Shown here piece by piece: positions 9,491-18,473 of a DNA stretch of 64,000 bases; positions within the stretch are counted from its first letter, which is position 1; each line of letters opens with the position of its first letter. This stretch comes from Iodobacter fluviatilis (GTDB lineage Bacteria; Pseudomonadota; Gammaproteobacteria; Burkholderiales; Chitinibacteraceae). Below the pieces are notes generated by a model. It saw only the letters and a program-made list of their open reading frames with translations, was not told the origin of the DNA and ran no database searches. The DNA lies in contig NZ_CP025781.1 in assembly GCF_004194535.1 (NCBI RefSeq), positions 3,224,001 through 3,288,000 of the forward strand, given 5' to 3'. The position numbers and the translations under genes are program-made.

Positions 9491-10447
9491 ATGGATGCAG
9501 CCGTTTCAATTGGTGAGCCGTGGATGTGGGCCTGCTTTATTGGCTTTGTATTGGTGATGTTGGCTCTTGATCTATTTGTATTCGGCGGCAATAAGGTACA
9601 TAAGGTCAGCATTAAAGAGGCTGCTAGCTGGTCTTTAGTGTGGGTTAGTTTAGCACTGTTATTTAATGCCGGTATGTGGTGGTATCTCAATGGTGCGGTA
9701 GGCCCTGAGATTGCTGACCGTAAAGCATTAGAATTCTTAACCGGCTATGTGATTGAGAAATCGCTTTCAATTGATAATGTGTTTGTATTCTTATTGATTT
9801 TCTCGGCCTTTAGTGTGCCTGCAGAATATCAACGTAGGGTGTTAATTTACGGCGTGCTTGGCGCTATCGTGATGCGGGCTATTATGATTTTGGCCGGCGC
9901 GTGGGTGGTGCGTGAATTTAGCTGGGTTCTGTATCTATTTGGTTTTTTCTTACTGGTCACAGGGATAAAAATGTTGTTTACGGTGGATTCAGAGCCGGAT
10001 ATGACGAAAAACCCCGTGCTTAGGTTGGCTAAGAAATACCTGCGGGTGACGGAAACGCACCATGGCGAGCAGTTTACGGTTAAGCAAAATGGTGTACTGT
10101 ATTTTACTCCGCTATTTTTAGTGCTGATTTTGGTTGAAGTGTCAGATTTAGTATTTGCGGTGGATTCAATTCCAGCTATTTTTGCCATTACGACTGATCC
10201 GTTTATTGTGTTTACTTCAAATATTTTTGCGATTTTAGGTTTAAGGGCGCTGTATTTCCTATTGGCGGATATGGCTGATCGCTTTCATTTACTCAAATAT
10301 GGCTTGGCTTTAGTATTGGCTTTTATTGGTAGCAAAATGTTGATTATGCCTTGGTATCATATGCCGATCGCAATCTCACTTTCAGTGGTCGGTCTATTAA
10401 TTGCCGGTAGTGTGGCAGCCAGCTTATATCTAACGCGTAATCGCTGA
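9491..10447 (+). CDS. alx: TerC-family membrane protein, Alx-like
   Basis: Polytopic inner-membrane protein of the TerC/Alx family, linked in E. coli to manganese export and alkaline pH. It has about nine hydrophobic segments and the conserved acidic membrane motifs EKSLSIDNVFVF and LVEVSDLVFAVDSIPAIF, whose aspartates are thought to bind metal. Residue-level similarity to E. coli Alx is high throughout. The ATG at 9491 is preferred because GAGGGGG precedes it; an ATG at 9464 overlapping the htpX stop would add nine residues. A terminator follows at 10465. E. coli alx has a Mn2+/pH riboswitch; here the only structured leader lies upstream of htpX. Confidence 0.88.
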   Translation: MDAAVSIGEPWMWACFIGFVLVMLALDLFVFGGNKVHKVSIKEAASWSLVWVSLALLFNAGMWWYLNGAVGPEIADRKALEFLTGYVIEKSLSIDNVFVFLLIFSAFSVPAEYQRRVLIYGVLGAIVMRAIMILAGAWVVREFSWVLYLFGFFLLVTGIKMLFTVDSEPDMTKNPVLRLAKKYLRVTETHHGEQFTVKQNGVLYFTPLFLVLILVEVSDLVFAVDSIPAIFAITTDPFIVFTSNIFAILGLRALYFLLADMADRFHLLKYGLALVLAFIGSKMLIMPWYHMPIAISLSVVGLLIAGSVAASLYLTRNR

Positions 10448-10464
10448 TTGCCTTGTTTGCCGCG

Positions 10465-10491
10465 AAGAAGCTAGCTGGCCTAGCTTCTTTT
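10465..10491 (+). terminator. terminator after alx
   Basis: Ten-base-pair stem AAGAAGCTAG / CTAGCTTCTT with a 5-base loop (CTGGC) and a short T-run, 17 bp after the alx stop. It separates the htpX-alx unit from the sbtA operon. Confidence 0.8.
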
Positions 10492-10549
10492 CCCAAGCGC
10501 TAAGGGGCAAGCCACAGCGGGCTGTGCCGTGCTTTTTTAGGATAAGTGA

Positions 10550-11488
10550 ATGATTGATGTCGTTGTGATGTTTTTTTTGCTTGGACTTGCTGCAGGGCTC
10601 ATGCGATCTGATTTAAAACTGCCAGCGGCTTTATATGAGTCGCTGGCAGTTTTTTTATTGCTTGCTATTGGCTTAAAAGGTGGATTAGGTCTGGCACAGC
10701 AGCCCATATTGCCGCTTTTACCTCAGCTTGCTTTAGTGATTAGCCTTGGTGCGGCGCTGACTTTGTTTGGTTTTGTTGTGTTGAAGGGGGTTGGCAGATT
10801 AAATAGGGCCGATGCAGCCTCTATGGCCGCGCATTATGGCTCGGTCAGCGTTGCCACTTATGCTGTTGGTGTGAATTGGTTAAGTAGTCGCCAGATTGCA
10901 TTTGAATCGCAAATGGTGATTTTTCTAGCTGTCATGGAAATTCCCGCAATTTTGGTGGGGATTGTGCTGGTGCGTGGTATGGGTAAAGACACGCAATGGG
11001 GTAAGTTGGCGCACGAAACTTTTCTAGGTAAAGGCGTAGTGCTGCTGCTGGGAGGGATGGCTATTGGTTGGGCTGCCGGGCCTGAAGGGCTAGCGCCAAT
11101 AAAGCCGCTATTTTTTGAGTTATTTAAAGGTGTATTGGCATTGTTTCTACTGGAAATGGGCCTGATTGTGAGCCGCCAGCTTGATGAAATTAAAAAACGC
11201 GGCGCCTTTATTTTAGCGTTTGGCGTGTTAATGCCGTTGTTTTCTGCGGCACTGGGTCTGTTCTGCGGTTTATTACTGGGCCTATCTCTAGGTGGTCTTA
11301 CCTTACTGGCTACTTTGGCGGCCAGTGCTTCGTATATTGCGGTGCCAGCTACGATGCGTTTAGCCGTGCCTGAGGCTAATCCGGTTATTTCACTTGCCGC
11401 TGTGTTAGGCGTGACTTTCCCATTTAATGTGGTGTTTGGGATCCCTTTATATCATCGCTTGGCCTCGTATTTTCACGGAGTATTTTAA
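10550..11488 (+). CDS. sbtA: SbtA-type sodium-dependent bicarbonate transporter
   Basis: 312-residue inner-membrane protein of the SbtA family (old DUF897), which in cyanobacteria takes up bicarbonate with Na+. It has about ten hydrophobic helices in two inverted halves. Family signatures are LAIGLKGG, AAHYGSVSVATYAVG, the central cytoplasmic loop around LDEIKKRG, and ASASYIAVPATMRLAVPEA near the end. A very short leader with AGGATAAGTGA precedes the ATG. The stop overlaps the next start (TAATG), so the transporter and the PII-like protein are translationally coupled, as in sbtA-sbtB pairs. Confidence 0.85.
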   Translation: MIDVVVMFFLLGLAAGLMRSDLKLPAALYESLAVFLLLAIGLKGGLGLAQQPILPLLPQLALVISLGAALTLFGFVVLKGVGRLNRADAASMAAHYGSVSVATYAVGVNWLSSRQIAFESQMVIFLAVMEIPAILVGIVLVRGMGKDTQWGKLAHETFLGKGVVLLLGGMAIGWAAGPEGLAPIKPLFFELFKGVLALFLLEMGLIVSRQLDEIKKRGAFILAFGVLMPLFSAALGLFCGLLLGLSLGGLTLLATLAASASYIAVPATMRLAVPEANPVISLAAVLGVTFPFNVVFGIPLYHRLASYFHGVF

Positions 11489-11796
11489 TGACCATCCATA
11501 CAGAACTACGCACCTTGCTGACCGCAATTACGGAGGCTGCGGTAGAGCAGGTGTTGCTGCGCGATCTTCAGCAATTAGGCATCAAGGCCTACACGATATC
11601 TGATGCGCGTGGCCGCGGCATGCATGGTCTAAGAGATGGCGCTTGGGGGAAGTCTGCCAATATACGGGTTGAAATGATTTTGCCGCGTCCTCAGGCTGAA
11701 AGTACGCTGTTGTTTTTGCAAGAGCACTATTTTGCTAACTTTGCTATGGTGGCGTACCTGCAAGATGTGGAAGTGATTCGAGCCGAGAAATTTTAA
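11488..11796 (+). CDS. sbtB: PII-like regulator of the SbtA transporter
   Basis: 102 residues with the ferredoxin-like trimeric PII fold pattern. A T-loop-type segment reads SDARGRGMHGLRDG, followed by the conserved SANIRVEMILP strand and the C-terminal LQDVEVIRAEKF. SbtB proteins bind adenine nucleotides (cAMP, AMP, ATP) and shut the bicarbonate transporter when carbon is plentiful. Coupled to sbtA by a one-base TAATG overlap. A generic PII-like nitrogen regulator is unlikely because glnK/glnB signatures and amtB are absent. Confidence 0.78.
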   Translation: MTIHTELRTLLTAITEAAVEQVLLRDLQQLGIKAYTISDARGRGMHGLRDGAWGKSANIRVEMILPRPQAESTLLFLQEHYFANFAMVAYLQDVEVIRAEKF

Positions 11797-11798
11797 CA

Positions 11799-12854
11799 AT
11801 GCGTGAATTTACGAGTAGTCCTGTAATACGCCGCTTGTTGCTTGGGGCTTTTTTGACGGCCTTAGCGCTTGCTGTGACGGTGGTTTTAAGCCCTTTTTTA
11901 GTCCCTATGCTATGGGCGGCTATCTTGGCTTTTGCATCATGGCCGTTGTATTTAAGGGTGAATCTGCTAGTGGGAGGGCGATCTTTACTCGCAGCAAGCG
12001 TGCTGACCTTTTTAATGTCGGCACTGGTGGTTTTGCCCCTTGCTTGGTTGGTGTTTTTACTGCGTACAGAAAGTGGGCAACTGCTGCATACCATTAGTGT
12101 AGAAATGGCCGCTGGGCGTTTGCGCCCGCCAGTGATGATTGGGCATCTGCCTTTTATTGGGCAGGAGCTACTGGCGTGGCTCAATAATATGCTGGCCGAC
12201 CCTACTCAATTTCAGCAGCAGCTAAAAATGCACTTCAGCCGTTTAAATCACTACCTCCCTGTATTACTTGGCGGGCTAGGCAAGAACGTGCTCAAGCTAG
12301 TATTGGCGCTGTTTACCTTGTTTTTTGTTTATTTGCATGGGCAAAGTGTGGCGCGCCAAGTGAGGATTATCTTTCTCTCCCTGCTTGGCGCTAGGGCGGA
12401 TGCCTATTTAGATGCAGTGGCACTTACTACACGTGCTGTGGTTTATGGCATTGTGCTAACAGCGTTGATTCAAGGTCTTGTCGCGGGTTTGGGTTATTGG
12501 GTGGCGGGCTTATCTGCACCAATTGCGCTGGCGGCGGTGACGGTGGTGTTGGCCATGATCCCTTTTGGCACGCCTGTGGTTTGGGGCGCGGCATCCGTGT
12601 ATTTATTTTTTACTGGGAACGAGTTGGCAGCTCTGGGCTTGTTTCTATGGGGCGTGTTAGTGGTGTCTTGGGTGGATAATATTGTTCGGCCCTTGGTGCT
12701 GTCTGGCGTAGTTGATATTCCTTTTGTCCTCGCCTTATTTGGTGTTTTAGGGGGCTTGGCTGCGTTTGGCTTAGTGGGGTTGTTTATTGGGCCAGTTATT
12801 TTGGCCGTGGCATTAGTAGTGTGGCGGGAATGGCTGGAGGATGAACGTGCTTGA
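11799..12854 (+). CDS. AI-2E family (PerM/YdiK-like) permease
   Basis: 351-residue membrane protein of the AI-2E transporter family: two N-terminal helices, a variable middle (about 75-150), then a cluster of C-terminal helices ending in the glycine-rich FVLALFGVLGGLAAFGLVGLFIGPVIL that marks the family. Members carry diverse substrates (Na+/H+ in some, AI-2 in TqsA), so none is assigned. It starts 3 bp after sbtB and is probably in the same transcript, although no good Shine-Dalgarno is visible. Confidence 0.82.
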   Translation: MREFTSSPVIRRLLLGAFLTALALAVTVVLSPFLVPMLWAAILAFASWPLYLRVNLLVGGRSLLAASVLTFLMSALVVLPLAWLVFLLRTESGQLLHTISVEMAAGRLRPPVMIGHLPFIGQELLAWLNNMLADPTQFQQQLKMHFSRLNHYLPVLLGGLGKNVLKLVLALFTLFFVYLHGQSVARQVRIIFLSLLGARADAYLDAVALTTRAVVYGIVLTALIQGLVAGLGYWVAGLSAPIALAAVTVVLAMIPFGTPVVWGAASVYLFFTGNELAALGLFLWGVLVVSWVDNIVRPLVLSGVVDIPFVLALFGVLGGLAAFGLVGLFIGPVILAVALVVWREWLEDERA

Positions 12855-12927
12855 CCCTCAGGGAGGGTTACAGGCTGTATACTTCGCCGCTTATAGGCAC
12901 ATGCCATTTATATTATCGTAGGAAGCC

Positions 12928-14880
12928 ATGACTGAACCCCTGATCGACACCCCAGAAATCCTGCAAATCAATAATTACCTCCAGTTGCATCACGCCACGC
13001 TGGTGACCACCGATGGCTGCTATGCCGTATCGGTGCAGGGTGAGATTGAGTTGGATGGGCGGAAGATTGCTTATCATTTGGTGCCCGATGAAGGTTTTTT
13101 AGGTAAGACCAGTAAGTGGCGCAAGATGGATACTGCGGCGCGTTTTGACATGCTTAAAGCGCGTTGGAATGATGAGGCCCGTGCCAAGCTTGAGACTCAA
13201 TTATTACACTGTGCTGAGCAAGTACTGGCGATTGCCAATGATTTTGAGTTGGATCCAACGAGCACTTTGACCGCGTTTCAGGCTAAGTATGAGTTGGCGC
13301 GGTTTCGCTGCCAATTAGCCTTGGATCGGATTGCCGCACAAAAACTCGGCAAAACCGCTACGCGGCAAGAGGATAAAACCCATAATGCGGTCAATTTATC
13401 GCTCTACCCCGAATCCTTTACCGTGGCGCAGGCGATGCCTCGGCACTTTATTGCTATCTTAGGTCCAACCAATTCGGGCAAAACCCATGCAGCGATGCAG
13501 CATTTACTCAAAGCCAAATCGGGCGTGTATCTGGCCCCTTTGCGCTTGCTGGCTTTAGAAAACTATCGTCGCCTGTCCGACGCGGGCGTGGCGGTGAGTT
13601 TAATTACTGGCGAGCAAAGAAAGCTGCACCCAGAGGCCACTCACGTAGCCAGCACGGTAGAAATGCTTAACCCCAATCGGATGATTGAGGTGGCGGTGAT
13701 TGATGAAATTCAACTTTTAGAAGATCAGGATCGCGGTGCGGCTTGGACGGCGGCCGTGTGCGGCGTACCGGCCAGCACCGTGTATTTGCTGGGTGCACTA
13801 GAGGCCCAGCCTGCCATCGAATCCCTAGTAAAACGTGTAGGTGGCACGCTGGAAGTGCGCAAATTAGAGCGCATGTCGCCGCTGGAAATGGAGAAAAAAC
13901 CACTCGGCTCCTTATCTAATTTGCAAGCTGGCGATGTACTGATCGCTTTTTCCCGCCGCGAAGTTTTGAACTGGCGGGATCAAGCAATCGAGCAGGGTTT
14001 TAAGGTTTCTGCCATTTACGGCAATTTATCTCCCGAAGTGCGCCAAGCACAAGCCGAGCGATTTATCGATGGCACCACCAAAATTGTGGTTGGCACCGAC
14101 GCAATCGGCATGGGCCTAAATACCCCAGCCAGGCGGATTATTTTTACCACCGCCAATAAATGGGATGGTTACGCCGAGGGCACGATTGCCGCATCGCTGG
14201 CCAAGCAAATCGCTGGACGGGCAGGGCGCTTTGGTGAGCATGAGGCGGGTTTTGTAGCGGGCTTAGATGCTAAAACGCACCAAATGATTGCCGAGCTACT
14301 CAAGCAAAAAATAGAGCCTTTACCCGCAACTGGCTTTTTTGTTTCCCCTAACCTTGATTATTTGCAGCAGATTTCTGGCGCAACTGGCGAAACCAAATTG
14401 CAGCCGCTGCTAGAGCTATTTGCTAAGCATATTAATGTGCATGATGAGTTTTTCTTACCGGCTAATTTAAGCGAACAAATCGAAAAAGCCCGCTGGTTAG
14501 ATACTCTACTCTTGCCGTTAACTGATCGATTTGTATTTAGCCTTTGTCCAATCTCCACCAAATTTGCCATGCTTGAATCGGCATTTAAAGACTGGACACA
14601 AGCCAGAGCCAAGCGCAAAACCGTGCCACTGCTACGCATGGATGGCCTAGGCGGGCGTAATGAGCTGCAATATTTAGAAGACACCTGCAAGCTCTATTCT
14701 GCTTACGCTTGGCTGGGGTTCAGAATGCCGGATACCTTCCCGAGCGGTGAAATGGCCGAGTCTTTAATGCAATCCACTTCAGAGAAAATTGACCAGCTGC
14801 TGCAAAAACAAAACACCAGTCGTCGCCCCACCAGCGTTGGCAAAAGCCGTCGTGGCCATCAGTGGGGACGCAAGCCATAA
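12928..14880 (+). CDS. Suv3-like DExH RNA helicase
   Basis: 650-residue superfamily-2 helicase resembling mitochondrial SUV3, the RNA helicase partner of degradosomal nucleases. Walker A is GPTNSGKTHA (about 175-184), the Walker B box is DEIQ, and motif VI reads QIAGRAGRFG; motif IV/V (VVGTDAIGMGLNTPARRI) lies between. The Suv3 C-terminal domain follows (FVSPNLDYLQQISG), and the tail is basic. The N-terminal ~170 residues are less familiar. AGGAAG precedes the ATG. Bacterial Suv3-like proteins are known mainly from alphaproteobacteria, with scattered beta members. It sits alone here. Confidence 0.82.
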   Translation: MTEPLIDTPEILQINNYLQLHHATLVTTDGCYAVSVQGEIELDGRKIAYHLVPDEGFLGKTSKWRKMDTAARFDMLKARWNDEARAKLETQLLHCAEQVLAIANDFELDPTSTLTAFQAKYELARFRCQLALDRIAAQKLGKTATRQEDKTHNAVNLSLYPESFTVAQAMPRHFIAILGPTNSGKTHAAMQHLLKAKSGVYLAPLRLLALENYRRLSDAGVAVSLITGEQRKLHPEATHVASTVEMLNPNRMIEVAVIDEIQLLEDQDRGAAWTAAVCGVPASTVYLLGALEAQPAIESLVKRVGGTLEVRKLERMSPLEMEKKPLGSLSNLQAGDVLIAFSRREVLNWRDQAIEQGFKVSAIYGNLSPEVRQAQAERFIDGTTKIVVGTDAIGMGLNTPARRIIFTTANKWDGYAEGTIAASLAKQIAGRAGRFGEHEAGFVAGLDAKTHQMIAELLKQKIEPLPATGFFVSPNLDYLQQISGATGETKLQPLLELFAKHINVHDEFFLPANLSEQIEKARWLDTLLLPLTDRFVFSLCPISTKFAMLESAFKDWTQARAKRKTVPLLRMDGLGGRNELQYLEDTCKLYSAYAWLGFRMPDTFPSGEMAESLMQSTSEKIDQLLQKQNTSRRPTSVGKSRRGHQWGRKP

Positions 14881-14962
14881 GCGGTTTGGGGTGAATCGCT
14901 GCCTTTCCCCGCATTTAAAACTCGACTAGAACAAGGGCAATCCTCTTTTTTTGCGAGTTTGC

Positions 14963-15286
14963 CATGCGTGCCATTTATGTTTGTATCCTGAGCTGCACCA
15001 GCCTGAGCCATGCTGCGCTGCCGCCCATATCCACGCCCAGTGGCCTAGGTGCGGATGGATCTGGCGACCTATTCCGGCTCTATGCTGTTAGCCGCCAGCA
15101 CAGAAAAAGCGCCTAAGGAGGCGGTGGGCCAGGGCATGCTGAGTAATTGCCTATGCTGATGAGCTGAATCTGGCCTATGCCCCTCGGCCTAAAGACCCAA
15201 AAATTACTTGTAATCTGCAGTGGGCAGCAAAAATCAGGCTTAAATCGGTTTCGACCACCATACTGGGTATGCTCGCCACGCAGTAG
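14963..15286 (+). pseudogene. decayed secreted-protein gene
   Basis: The 513-bp gap after the helicase holds coding-like sequence broken into frames. From ATG 14963 a signal-peptide-like start reads MRAIYVCILSCTSLSHAALP and continues about 50 residues. Another frame picks up MDLATYSGSMLLAASTEKAP (from 15055). A third carries IAYADELNLAYAPRPKDP onward to a TAG at 15284. Joined through two or three frame changes they would give a small exported protein of about 100 residues. No family recognised. Seen: open segments in consecutive frames. Inferred: a relic gene. Confidence 0.35.
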
Positions 15287-15393
15287 TCGCCCGATGCGGT
15301 GGATTTATGAAAAGGGATATTGGGTTTTTAGCTTAATGTTTTGCAATTCCTAGGCGGCCTATATATTGTTGCTGCTGTTTTATAAAACAATAT

Positions 15394-15891
15394 ATGGCAA
15401 ATATGCGCTCTACGTTTTCGATTGTGCTGGTATGGCTTGTGGTGGCGGCGGGGATTTACTGGGGTTTTAATACTTTTTTAGCGCATCAATATAATCCCAA
15501 TACGCGCATTGCCGCTGGCCAAGGGCAGGAGTTGGTTTTAAAACGGGCAAAAGATGGGCATTTTCGTCTGAATGCCAGTATTAATGGCCAACCCGTGGTG
15601 ATGCTGATTGATACAGGGGCAACCACTATGGCGATGAATGCAGCTTTGGCGCAGCGTTTGAATTTAGAGCGTGGTGAGCCAATGCTGAGCCAAACGGCCA
15701 ATGGCGTAGTGGAAGGTTATTCATCCCGACTGTCCCAATTGCAGTTTGGCCCGTTTGAGTTTGAAAATGCCAGCGTTGGCGTGGTACCTAATATGAGTGA
15801 TGAAGTCTTATTAGGCATGAATATCCTAAAGCGCTTTGATATAACGCTGAAGGATGAGCAGATGATTTTGAGGTTAAGTGCGGCTGATTAA
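15394..15891 (+). CDS. retropepsin-like aspartic protease (TIGR02281 family)
   Basis: 165-residue single-domain aspartic protease of the clan AA bacterial retropepsin type. One N-terminal hydrophobic helix (FSIVLVWLVVAAGIYWGF) anchors it to the inner membrane with the domain outside. The active site is MLIDTGATTMAMNAALA, and the GMNILKRFDI turn near the C-terminus is also typical. Retropepsin domains work as dimers. No clear ribosome site precedes the ATG; an in-frame ATG three codons later is possible. A GC-rich inverted repeat (about 15929-15954) lies after the stop. Confidence 0.78.
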   Translation: MANMRSTFSIVLVWLVVAAGIYWGFNTFLAHQYNPNTRIAAGQGQELVLKRAKDGHFRLNASINGQPVVMLIDTGATTMAMNAALAQRLNLERGEPMLSQTANGVVEGYSSRLSQLQFGPFEFENASVGVVPNMSDEVLLGMNILKRFDITLKDEQMILRLSAAD

Positions 15892-16024
15892 GTTGCCTTT
15901 CTTTATCAATGCACCTACGTTTTTTTGCGGGGGTTCAGCTGCTGCTGAATCCCCAATAAAAATATTTGGCAATAACGTCGTACTTGCTTCATTGGCGCTA
16001 TGTTTAGCAAAAATGGGTTGCTTG

Positions 16025-17935
16025 CTAGCCTTTAGCCGTTAGCGCCTTAGCAATCTTATTTCTTGGTACGGTGGTGCGCGGTACCTTCTGAATAAGCCCG
16101 CTAAACCACACCCGCACATCGTCATCCAAACCAATGCCGTGCATATAGTTGTACAGCGCTTTATTTAGCGCTATGCCTAGGGCGTCATGGTCTACACCCG
16201 TTGGGTCGATAAAGCCGACGTCGTTTTTAGCGAAGGTGACTTCGGGTAGCGGTAGCAGTGTGATGCCGTATTCCTCTGGGTGTTGGCCAACTGGCGAATG
16301 CACGGTGCAGGCAAAGCGGTGGAAAAAGCCGGATTGAATACAACCTTCGGCAAATAGCTGACGCACGTATTCCAGCGCATCAACGGTATCTTGCACGGTT
16401 TGCGTGGGAAAGCCATACATCAGGTAAGCGTGGACCAGAATGCCAGCATCGGTAAACGAGCGGGTGACGCGGGCGACCTGATCAATGGATACGCCTTTTT
16501 TCATCAGCGTAAGCAGGCGATCTGAGGCGACTTCCAGCCCGCCAGAAATCGCAATACAGCCACTATCGGCAAGCGATTGACATAGCTCGGGGCTGAAGGA
16601 TTTTTCAAAGCGGATATTGCCCCACCATGAAATTGCCAAATTGCGCTTTTGTAATTCTGCCGCCAGTGTTTTCAGCGCTTTAGGCGGGGCGGCTTCGTCA
16701 ACAAAGTGAAAGCCGGTCTGGCCGGTTTCAGCGATGATTTCTTCGATGCGATCGACAAGGGTAGCCGCCGATGCGCCATCGTAGCGCGAGATATAATCAA
16801 GGCTGACATCGCAAAAGCTGCATTTTTTCCAGTAGCAACCATGGGCCACCGTCAGTTTATTCCAGCGCCCATCTGACCACAGCCTGTGCATGGGGTTCAG
16901 CATATCTAAGAGCGATAGGTAGCGATCAATCGGCAAACCATCCCACGTTGGGGTTCCGACTTCGGCAAAGGCGATATCTGGCTCTACAAAGTTAATATAT
17001 TTGACTGCCCCATCGTTTCTGACAAAGGTGCGTACCAGACGTTGCTGGCTACGTTTGCCTGCTAGATGATCGAGCAGCGCTAATAGCGGGCGCTCGCCAT
17101 CATCTAGCGTTACATAATCAAAATAATCAAATACACGCGGGTCAGACATCTCGCGCAGCTCGGTGTTCACAAAGCCGCCGCCTAGCGCCAGCACGATACT
17201 TGGATTGTGTGTCTTAATTGCTTGGGCAATTCTGAACGCTGCGTACACTGCGCCGGGGAAGGGCACAGACACCAAAACAATGGTGGGGACGTGTTTTTTA
17301 ACCGATGCCAGTGTCAGTTCCAGCAGCGTGGCATCGACCAGATTGAGTGGCTCGCCTAGCGCCTTGGCCAGCGGATTAAAGGTGGGCTGGCTGGATGCCA
17401 GCGATTCTGCGTAGCGCACAAATTCAAAACGCGGGTCGACCGCATCGCGCAGCACATCTGAAATATCGTTTAGATAAAGCGTAGCTAAATGCCGCGCTCT
17501 ATCTTGCATACCCAGCGCACCAAACGCCCATGCCAGCGGATCACCGCCTTCATCATCCACATACACATCTAAGGATTCAAAGCGGGAACCTTCTGGTAAA
17601 AACTGCCGCGAACAAATCCGGTGTCCAACGGTGGAATCTTTGCCCTGCAAAAAGGCAATGGCAGGGCCGATGGTGGCAAGGTAAAGATCAAACTGCTCAT
17701 AAAAAGCCTGTACTTGAAAGCTGCGATTACGCTCTGGTAATGCCTCAATACAGGTTTTAACCTCTAACAAGCCTTGCTTAGAAAATAGCCTGAGCACCAG
17801 CGCCAGCGCCAAATCCTCCTGCACGGCATCCACATCACGCGAGCGTAAAAACCCCGTGATATAGGCGGTAGAAGGGTAGGGAGTGTTGAGCTGCGTCATC
17901 GGAGGGATAACAGACAGCACGCGGGGCGTAGACAT
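16025..17935 (-). CDS. B12-binding-type radical SAM protein
   Basis: 636 residues. The N-terminal half looks like a cobalamin-binding Rossmann domain (VPTIVLVSVPFPGAVYAAFR, then LALGGGFVN around residues 240-260). The radical SAM domain follows, with the cluster motif GCYWKKCSFCD (CX4CX2C spacing, used by this subgroup) and later ISGGLEVASDRLL and HAYLMYGFPTQT. Such proteins do methylations or ring rearrangements; substrate unknown. The motif PPMTQLNTPYPSTAYITGFL is typical of the family N-terminus. The ribosome site is weak. It stands alone between a protease gene and a small membrane protein gene. Confidence 0.82.
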   Translation of the reverse strand: MSTPRVLSVIPPMTQLNTPYPSTAYITGFLRSRDVDAVQEDLALALVLRLFSKQGLLEVKTCIEALPERNRSFQVQAFYEQFDLYLATIGPAIAFLQGKDSTVGHRICSRQFLPEGSRFESLDVYVDDEGGDPLAWAFGALGMQDRARHLATLYLNDISDVLRDAVDPRFEFVRYAESLASSQPTFNPLAKALGEPLNLVDATLLELTLASVKKHVPTIVLVSVPFPGAVYAAFRIAQAIKTHNPSIVLALGGGFVNTELREMSDPRVFDYFDYVTLDDGERPLLALLDHLAGKRSQQRLVRTFVRNDGAVKYINFVEPDIAFAEVGTPTWDGLPIDRYLSLLDMLNPMHRLWSDGRWNKLTVAHGCYWKKCSFCDVSLDYISRYDGASAATLVDRIEEIIAETGQTGFHFVDEAAPPKALKTLAAELQKRNLAISWWGNIRFEKSFSPELCQSLADSGCIAISGGLEVASDRLLTLMKKGVSIDQVARVTRSFTDAGILVHAYLMYGFPTQTVQDTVDALEYVRQLFAEGCIQSGFFHRFACTVHSPVGQHPEEYGITLLPLPEVTFAKNDVGFIDPTGVDHDALGIALNKALYNYMHGIGLDDDVRVWFSGLIQKVPRTTVPRNKIAKALTAKG

Positions 17936-18082
17936 AGCAAAATCCAGAAAAATACGCGGCAGGGCAGAGCCCTTCGCTAAACGCGCATTGTAACTCAGTG
18001 CTGCTTTGTTCGCTTGTGGGGGGTATGGAAGGGAGGAGCTTGGTGAATCGGATATTTCGGAGCTGATGGATCAGCGCATTGA

Positions 18083-18421
18083 TTATTTCAAGGATAAGTA
18101 GCCGCCACCGATGATCACGAGCAGGACAATAAATTTCCACCATGATGGAAGGCCATAATGACCAAGAGTTTCAAATTCTAATAAGGCAGTAAAAGCATTG
18201 CTAATCATCGTTGCAATATGCTGGCCGATGAGTAAACCAATCAGCGCAAAAATGCAGGTGCTCGTGCCAACCCAAGGAGCCATAGAAACATCAAATTGGC
18301 CAGGGCCTAAAGTTTGTGAGTACACCCCTAGTAACCAAGCCACAATAAAGCCAATCACTGCACCAAAAATGGCGCCTATAAATGCTGAGGCTAGTCTTTC
18401 ACTTAGGGGTATGTTTTTCAT
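18083..18421 (-). CDS. small membrane protein, function unknown
   Basis: 112 residues starting at ATG 18421 (MKNIPLSERLAS); a TTG three codons upstream is less likely. Three hydrophobic stretches (about 9-30, 50-70 and 95-112) suggest an inner-membrane protein with a short basic N-terminus. No family recognised. It is co-directional with the 5'-nucleotidase gene upstream (53-bp gap), so they may share a transcript. Confidence 0.6.
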   Translation of the reverse strand: MKNIPLSERLASAFIGAIFGAVIGFIVAWLLGVYSQTLGPGQFDVSMAPWVGTSTCIFALIGLLIGQHIATMISNAFTALLEFETLGHYGLPSWWKFIVLLVIIGGGYLSLK

Positions 18422-18473
18422 GATTTGCAAAAAGCCTAACCTTTAAAGTAAGTGGTGCATGATCAAATCCGTC

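Noticed and set aside
15929-15954. Terminator after the retropepsin gene
   Set aside because: The stem is good but lacks a T-run on either strand.
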